A stretch of 64,000 nucleotides of DNA from Asterias rubens (Eukaryota > Echinodermata > Asteroidea > Forcipulatida > Asteriidae). The DNA lies in NCBI RefSeq assembly GCF_902459465.1, contig NC_047078.1, forward strand, positions 5,976,333 through 6,040,332, written 5' to 3'. Of the stretch, positions 58,993-64,000 are shown piece by piece (the first letter of the stretch is position 1; each line of letters begins with the position of its first letter). Made by a program: the position numbers and the translations under genes. Under the pieces are notes generated by a model that had not been told where the DNA came from, made no database searches, and was given only the letters and a program-made list of their open reading frames with translations.

Positions 58993-59350
58993 TAAAGGAA
59001 CACGTTGCCTTGGATCGGTCGAGTTGGTCTTTGAAAAGCATTTGTAACTGTTTGTTATAAAATGCATATGGGTAGAAAGATGTTGTAGAAGAAGAATACA
59101 ATGATCCACACAAACATGCCTCGAAATTGCATGGTTTTCATATTACCTTGTCGACTAACACGGTCGGCCATTTATGGGAGTCAAATTTTTGGCACAGTAA
59201 AAGGAAAACCACGCAATTTCGGGGCAAACTTGTGTGGATCATTGTATTCTACTTTTAAAACATCTTTCCAACCATATGCATTTTTATAACAATCGATTAC
59301 AAATGCTTTTTATAGAACAACTCGTCCGATCCAAGAACGTGTTCCTTTAA
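58993..59350. mobile_element. Family B palindromic MITE, copy 4
   Basis: TTAAAGGAACACGTTGCCTT ... ACGTGTTCCTTTAA. The centre is asymmetric because part of the right inner arm is deleted near 59190. Confidence 0.8.
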
Positions 59351-59890
59351 ATTGGAATCAAAACATTCCACAACTTGTGATGCCTCTCAGGCAAAAATAA
59401 AAAAATAATCTGTTCCAAATAATAAGTTGCTAACATTAATAATAGATGCTGTTCTGATTCAAATATTTCACTTATTCAAAACTTGCCTACGGGTCAACCA
59501 GTGTTGGTGGAGTTATTAGCATCTTGCGTACAGGTTTTTAAAATATTCTGTGTTATGTGAAGACAGGACACATACAAGAATTTCAAAGTTGTCACTATGG
59601 GTCTTGGATCATATCATATTTTTAGATTTATTTTTGGTCGTCTTGAGTGTTCTGTCTTCAACCTACGCAGTTCTCCCTGTGTGACGAAATTAGGATGTGG
59701 CGAATACACCGCAGGACCCTGTAAATGATATACCAGAGTCCGCACAAGGTAAAAATGTTTCGAAGAACACACGTGCACAAATTATACAAACATGAGGGGC
59801 TCAGGCCTTTCCAAGGTTTTTATACAATATTGAATTATTAATGTATCTGAAAATGGAACTAGCTGTTGCAAACTGCTTTACCAAGCAGAA

Positions 59891-60530
59891 TGACCTACGT
59901 GGTATACCGTATAATACGTGACTAAAAATGGACAGTGGTCTTATGTTTTGACCCTAGAGTCTTTCTCAAATGACCTACGTGGTATACCGTATAATACGTG
60001 ACTAAAAATGGATAGTGGTCTTATGTTTTGACCCAAGAGTCTTTCTCAAATGACCTACGTGGTATACCGTATAATACGTGACTAAAAATGGACAGTGGTC
60101 TTATGTTTTGACCCTAGAGTCTTTCTCAAATGACCTACGTGGTATACCGTATAATACGTGACTAAAAATGGACAGTGGTCTTATGTTTTGACCCTAGAGT
60201 CTTTCTCAAATGACATACGTGGTATACCGTATAATACGTGACTAAAAATGGACAGTGGTCTTATGTTTTGACCCTAGAGTCTTTCTCAAATGACCTACGT
60301 GGTATACCGTATAATACGTGACTAAAAATGGACAGTGGTCTTATGTTTTGACCCTAGAGTCTTTCTCAAATGACATACGTGGTATACCGTATAATACGTG
60401 ACTAAAAATGGATAGTGGTCTTATGTTTTGACCCTAGAGTCTTTCTCAAATGACCTACGTGGTATACCGTATAATACGTGACTAAAAATGGACAGTGGTC
60501 TTATGTTTTGACCCTAGAGTCTTTCTCACA
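59891..60530 (+). repeat. 80-bp tandem array, eight units
   Basis: Units start TGAC(C/A)TACGTGGTATACCG at 59891, 59971, 60051, 60131, 60211, 60291, 60371 and 60451, an exact 80-bp spacing. The tail 'gttttgaccctagagtctttctcaaa' resembles a segment at 41543-41570. Confidence 0.97.
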
Positions 60531-60769
60531 GGCTAACAAATGATTCATACATAAAATGGTTCCTAAGATTCAAATGTTTCGGAAAGGGGGGGGGGGGAGA
60601 AATTGTCCAAACCATATTACTTTGAAGGGAATCAACAATTTCCATGTTCTCACCAAGTATGTTTTTATGGTCATTATTTTTTGGAGTACAGTATTGACCC
60701 ATCTATAATCTCACCTTTACCTCAACAAACCTTCCCAAAGATACAGACACCACAAGTACTGAATACCAG

Positions 60770-61570
60770 GGCCCAATTTCATAGAGCTGCTAAGCACAAA
60801 AATTTGCTTAGCATGAAATTTCTGTCTTGATGAAAACAGGATTACCAACCATATTTACACATGATTTTCTGGATAAGCAAACAACAGCTGAAAACCAGTA
60901 ACAAGCAATTTGCAACAAATTAAAATTTGGTTGGTTAACCAGGGGCCAATTTCATAGAGCTGCTTAAAGGCAGTGGACACTAATTGGTAATTACTCTAAA
61001 TAATTTTCAGCATAAAACCTTTCTTGGTGACGAGTAATGGGGAGAGGTTGGTGGTATAAAACATTGTGAGAAACAGCTCCCTCTGAAGTGCCAAAGTTTT
61101 CGAGAAAGAAGTAATTTTCCACGAATTTGATTTTGAGACCTCAGATTTAGAACTTGAGGTCTCGAAATCAACCATCTAAACGCACACAACTTCGTGTGAC
61201 AAGGGGTTTTTCTTTCTTTCATTATTTTCTCGCAAGTTCGATGACCGATTGAGCTAAAATTTTCACAGGTTTGTTATTTTATGCATATGTTGAGATACAC
61301 CAACTGTGAAGGCTTGTCTTTGACAATAACCAATAGTGTCCACTGCCTTTAAGCAAAAAATTTGCAATAGCTAGCTTGTTTTACACATGTTACTGGCCAA
61401 AATTTCACGCCATTTATACATTGCTTGTGACTGGTATTTAGCTGTTGTTTACTTAGCATAACAATTGAAAGGATTCTTGGCCGGTAATCTGATTTTACTA
61501 AGCAAGGCTTTTTTTGCTTAAGCAAAATGTTTTGCTTAAGCAGCACTATGAAATTGGGCCCTGTTGTTAT
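60770..61570. mobile_element. Family C elements with a nested family A insertion
   Basis: A family C copy at 60771-60957, then a second one ('ggggccaatttcatagagctgc') split by a complete family A element, resuming 'gcaaaaaatttgcaatag' and ending 'aagcagcactatgaaattgggccctg' at 61563. Confidence 0.75.
60964..61352 (-). mobile_element. Family A MITE, reverse orientation, nested
   Basis: TTAAAGGCAGTGGACACTAA ... ACCAATAGTGTCCACTGCCT then TTAA, 389 bp. The host sequence reads 'gagctgcTTAA' before and 'TTAAgcaaaa' after, so TTAA was duplicated at the target. Confidence 0.9.
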
Positions 61571-61631
61571 CAAGGAATTTTGTTCATGCTAAGCAAATTT
61601 GTGTGCTTAGCAGCTCTATGAAATTGGGTCC

Positions 61632-61797
61632 AGGCCTGGAATTACATGGAGGCCGAGGAGGCCATGGGTTCTGTTGCCACAAGTCTTGGCCTTGGTGCCC
61701 CCTCAAAACATTCCCATAGATTTAAGATATTCAAACGGAAGTGCCCTTTGAATTAAAATGGCCTTGCCCTCTAACAGATGAAATTCCAGGCCTGTTG
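61632..61797 (+). mobile_element. Family F-like repeat
   Basis: 'caggcctggaattacatggaggccgaggaggccatggg' to 'gatgaaattccaggcctg'. Inverted CAGGCCTG ends. Confidence 0.65.
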
Positions 61798-61814
61798 TAT
61801 AGTATTGAACTTAC

Positions 61815-63100
61815 CTGATGACCATAATGTGAGAGCTGATAAATACACCAGCCATCTGGGACGCGATTTCCATTTGGTCCAAACATTTCCACGAACAATT
61901 CGTCACAAAAATGTCCACAGTGTTTCCAAGCAAGTCAACAACAGGTCCTTTCCTTCCAAGTGACACATGTAGTTCTTAAGAATGACTTCCTTATAACTTC
62001 GCAGAAACGCCTCACTTTTCAAACGTCAACAATAAGAAGTTTTTTCACAAAGTTTGTGAAATGGTTTTCAGTTTGATATTATGCAATCCAAGTATAAGGT
62101 TTCTGGCAGGGAGTGTAGACGTCACGCTGTGTGAAAAATCATGGCACGTGCGTGATGTTACAACTTTAAACGACACAAATCTCTGTCTCCATTCATGGCT
62201 CGATTAAGCTAAACCACCAGTGTTTCCGAGCCAACTCACTCCCACCAGACATTTATCAGTGACTATGGTGGTGAGCGTCCCACCCGTAATGTCGCCCCCG
62301 ACCCAAGAAAGACGGGACGACCACATGCGAGGATTCACCCCCAAGATTCCGAGGCAAAAGTACAAGACTTCCTGTTCACAAAAAGCAGGTGCCTTTAATC
62401 ACCAAAGCACGTGCCACTGTCAATTCTCACAAAACAGTTTCTCCTCTTTTTTTTCCAGTTCAAACATTACTCATCTCAAATCATCAAGTTCATTTTCCCC
62501 CCGCGCACAAATTTGAAAGTAAATATTTCTCCGTAAGCTCTCGGGTCAGCTGACAAGAACTGTTCACACCAGCTCTGTAAAGACTTGGAATGTCATTACA
62601 AAAAAACCCAGCGTGGGATGTTCAGACTACCAATGATGCCTCCAAGTATAAAGTATCATCAAACTAGAGCGATGAATGACAATAAGAGATGAATCCAGCG
62701 GCCCGAGGATGACTCTGCTATAAAAAAGATCTCCGCGGCTTGTCCACACAGGAAGGACAAAATTACAAACAGGAGAAAACCTCTGGTATGTCAGACTTGA
62801 GCTTCCCTTCCGACTCTTCGTCTAAACCCTCAGTAGTTCCCTACGCCACTTGCTGCTGGGAGTCACAGGCCTGCTCCTGCCCATGCACTGAGTGATAACA
62901 GTTTGTGTTCTCAAGCAATCAGTGACAAAGACACATTTACGGAGTCACTGAGGCAGAGGGGGTGGAAGAACAAAACAATGTGTGACTTTTCACTGACGTC
63001 ACCCCCTTTCAATCATTGATTCACAACAACCCTCCTGCGACCAACCGGTCTTAAAATAGCTGACCTTCCGCTACCACTCAAAAAAAAATCACACTCACCT
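61815..63100 (-). promoter_or_regulatory. PHLDB: Possible 5' noncoding exon / promoter region of PHLDB
   Basis: On the minus strand a consensus donor CATCAG/GTAAGT lies at 61820-61809, and another GAG/GTGAGT at about 63100-63094. The stretch between is free of the interspersed repeats that fill 53-61 kb. This suggests a noncoding first exon joined to 51594, but no transcript evidence exists here. Confidence 0.3.
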
Positions 63101-63114
63101 CTTGGAATCTCCAG

Positions 63115-63830
63115 GGAAAATTAGAATGACTCCAAAAACAAAAAAAAACTATTTAGTTTCCAGCTCTAAAGGTTTTTGTTTTTTTTCTTGTTGCAAAATT
63201 GTGATGGAAGAAAGGTTAAAAAGTCATCCACAAACCATGATATAATGGCATAATTTTGTGAAATCCACAGCTGGGAAAATTTGAATGACTCCAAAATTAA
63301 AACAAAACTATTTAGTTTCCAAGTCTTTTAAGGTTTTGTTTTTCCTCGCTGAAAATTGTGACTAACAAAGGTAAGTGGGCCAAATACAATCACAGATTGA
63401 TTTCTGAGATGTGTTGAAGAAAGAAATTGAAATTCCTCACCGGAAAAAAATCATTCACAGACCATGACAATGGAATAATTTTGTGAAATCCACTGCAGGG
63501 AAAATTTGAATGACTCCAAATATGAACAAAACTATTTAGTTTTAAAATCAGTTTGCTTTTCCATTTGCAAAATTGTGACCAAAGAGGTAAAAAAGTCACC
63601 AGCAAAAATGACAATTGGCATAATAATTTTTCCTTCTTCGAAAACAACTGTAAAGATTACATTCTTACACAAATTCAAAGCCATAAAAGGCTTTGAAACT
63701 ACCCGGAGATGTAGGAACAAAAAATACAATCACAGATTGACTTCTGAAATGTGCTGAAGACAGAAATTGAAATTCCTCACTGGAAAAAAAAATCCAATAA
63801 CGAAGGCAAACCCATGACTCCAAAGTTAAT
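63115..63830. repeat. Imperfect tandem repeat, three to four units of about 160-290 bp
   Basis: 'gaatgactccaaaa..aaaacaaaactatttagttt' occurs at about 63125, 63282 and 63508, and 'catgactccaaagtta' at 63811. 'aaatacaatcacagattga.ttctga.atgtg.tgaaga.agaaattgaaattcctcac' occurs at about 63383 and 63722. Confidence 0.75.
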
Positions 63831-64000
63831 GATTATAAGACATTGTCCAGGCTCCAAGCGAGATTGATTATCCCTGGAGGTAAACGACAGCCCTTAACGG
63901 TATTCTTGAAGTGAAATCTACATTCATGTTTCTATGATGAAGTGGCAGGTGTAGACACACAGATCCAATTAGGAACTCCCAATCACAAATGTCACATTAC

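Noticed and set aside
62220..62516. 98-codon plus-strand frame
   Set aside because: No recognisable domain, no splice signals, and the region more plausibly belongs to the upstream region of the minus-strand PHLDB gene.

Overview
The window looks like nuclear DNA from a metazoan, most likely an echinoderm and possibly a sea star. That placement is inference. It rests on GT-AG split genes with short exons in long introns, a PHLDB/LL5-family gene (known only from animals), tRNA-derived SINEs, non-LTR retrotransposon 3' ends and dense families of short inverted-repeat (MITE-like) elements. There are no bacterial operons, rRNA genes or CRISPR arrays.

Three genes can be supported. (1) A Fic-domain gene on the minus strand: exon 1 at 9616-9794 joins in phase to a long exon 2 ending at 5702. 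Exon 2 contains a complete Fic core (HPFGDGNGR). Downstream, a 257-codon module is repeated: unit 1 is intact, unit 2 is about 99% identical but loses one base, and unit 3 has lost the Fic core. (2) A small coiled-coil gene on the plus strand, 10120-15647, with six phase-consistent exons encoding 220 aa. Its start codon lies only 325 bp from that of the Fic gene, head to head, so the two probably share a bidirectional promoter. (3) A large PHLDB1/PHLDB2 (LL5) homologue on the minus strand, with 16 coding exons from 51570 down to 22255 encoding 1436 aa. It has an N-terminal FHA domain, a long Ser/Thr/Pro-rich disordered region, several coiled-coil exons and a C-terminal PH domain. All splice phases agree and the summed coding length is a multiple of three.

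Layout: 1-4.9 kb is intergenic and holds fold-back elements, a 16-bp minisatellite of about 56 units and SINE debris. 4.9-9.8 kb is the Fic gene. 9.8-10.1 kb is the shared promoter. 10.1-15.6 kb is the coiled-coil gene. 15.6-22.2 kb is intergenic or 3' UTR with MITEs. 22.2-51.6 kb is the PHLDB gene, whose introns carry most of the repeats (78-, 89-, 93-, 102- and 21-bp tandem arrays). 51.6-64 kb is upstream, with SINEs, a LINE 3' end, an 80-bp array and a possible noncoding first exon of PHLDB around 61.8 kb.

The three genes do not form an obvious shared pathway. PHLDB/LL5 proteins act at the basal cell cortex in microtubule anchoring, and Fic proteins usually AMPylate other proteins. The coiled-coil gene has a perfect X-box-like motif in intron 1, which hints at a ciliary or centrosomal role. 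The least ordinary features are the tandem Fic modules, cases where small gene parts or transposon ends have become tandem arrays, and a cluster of X-box motifs in a PHLDB intron.
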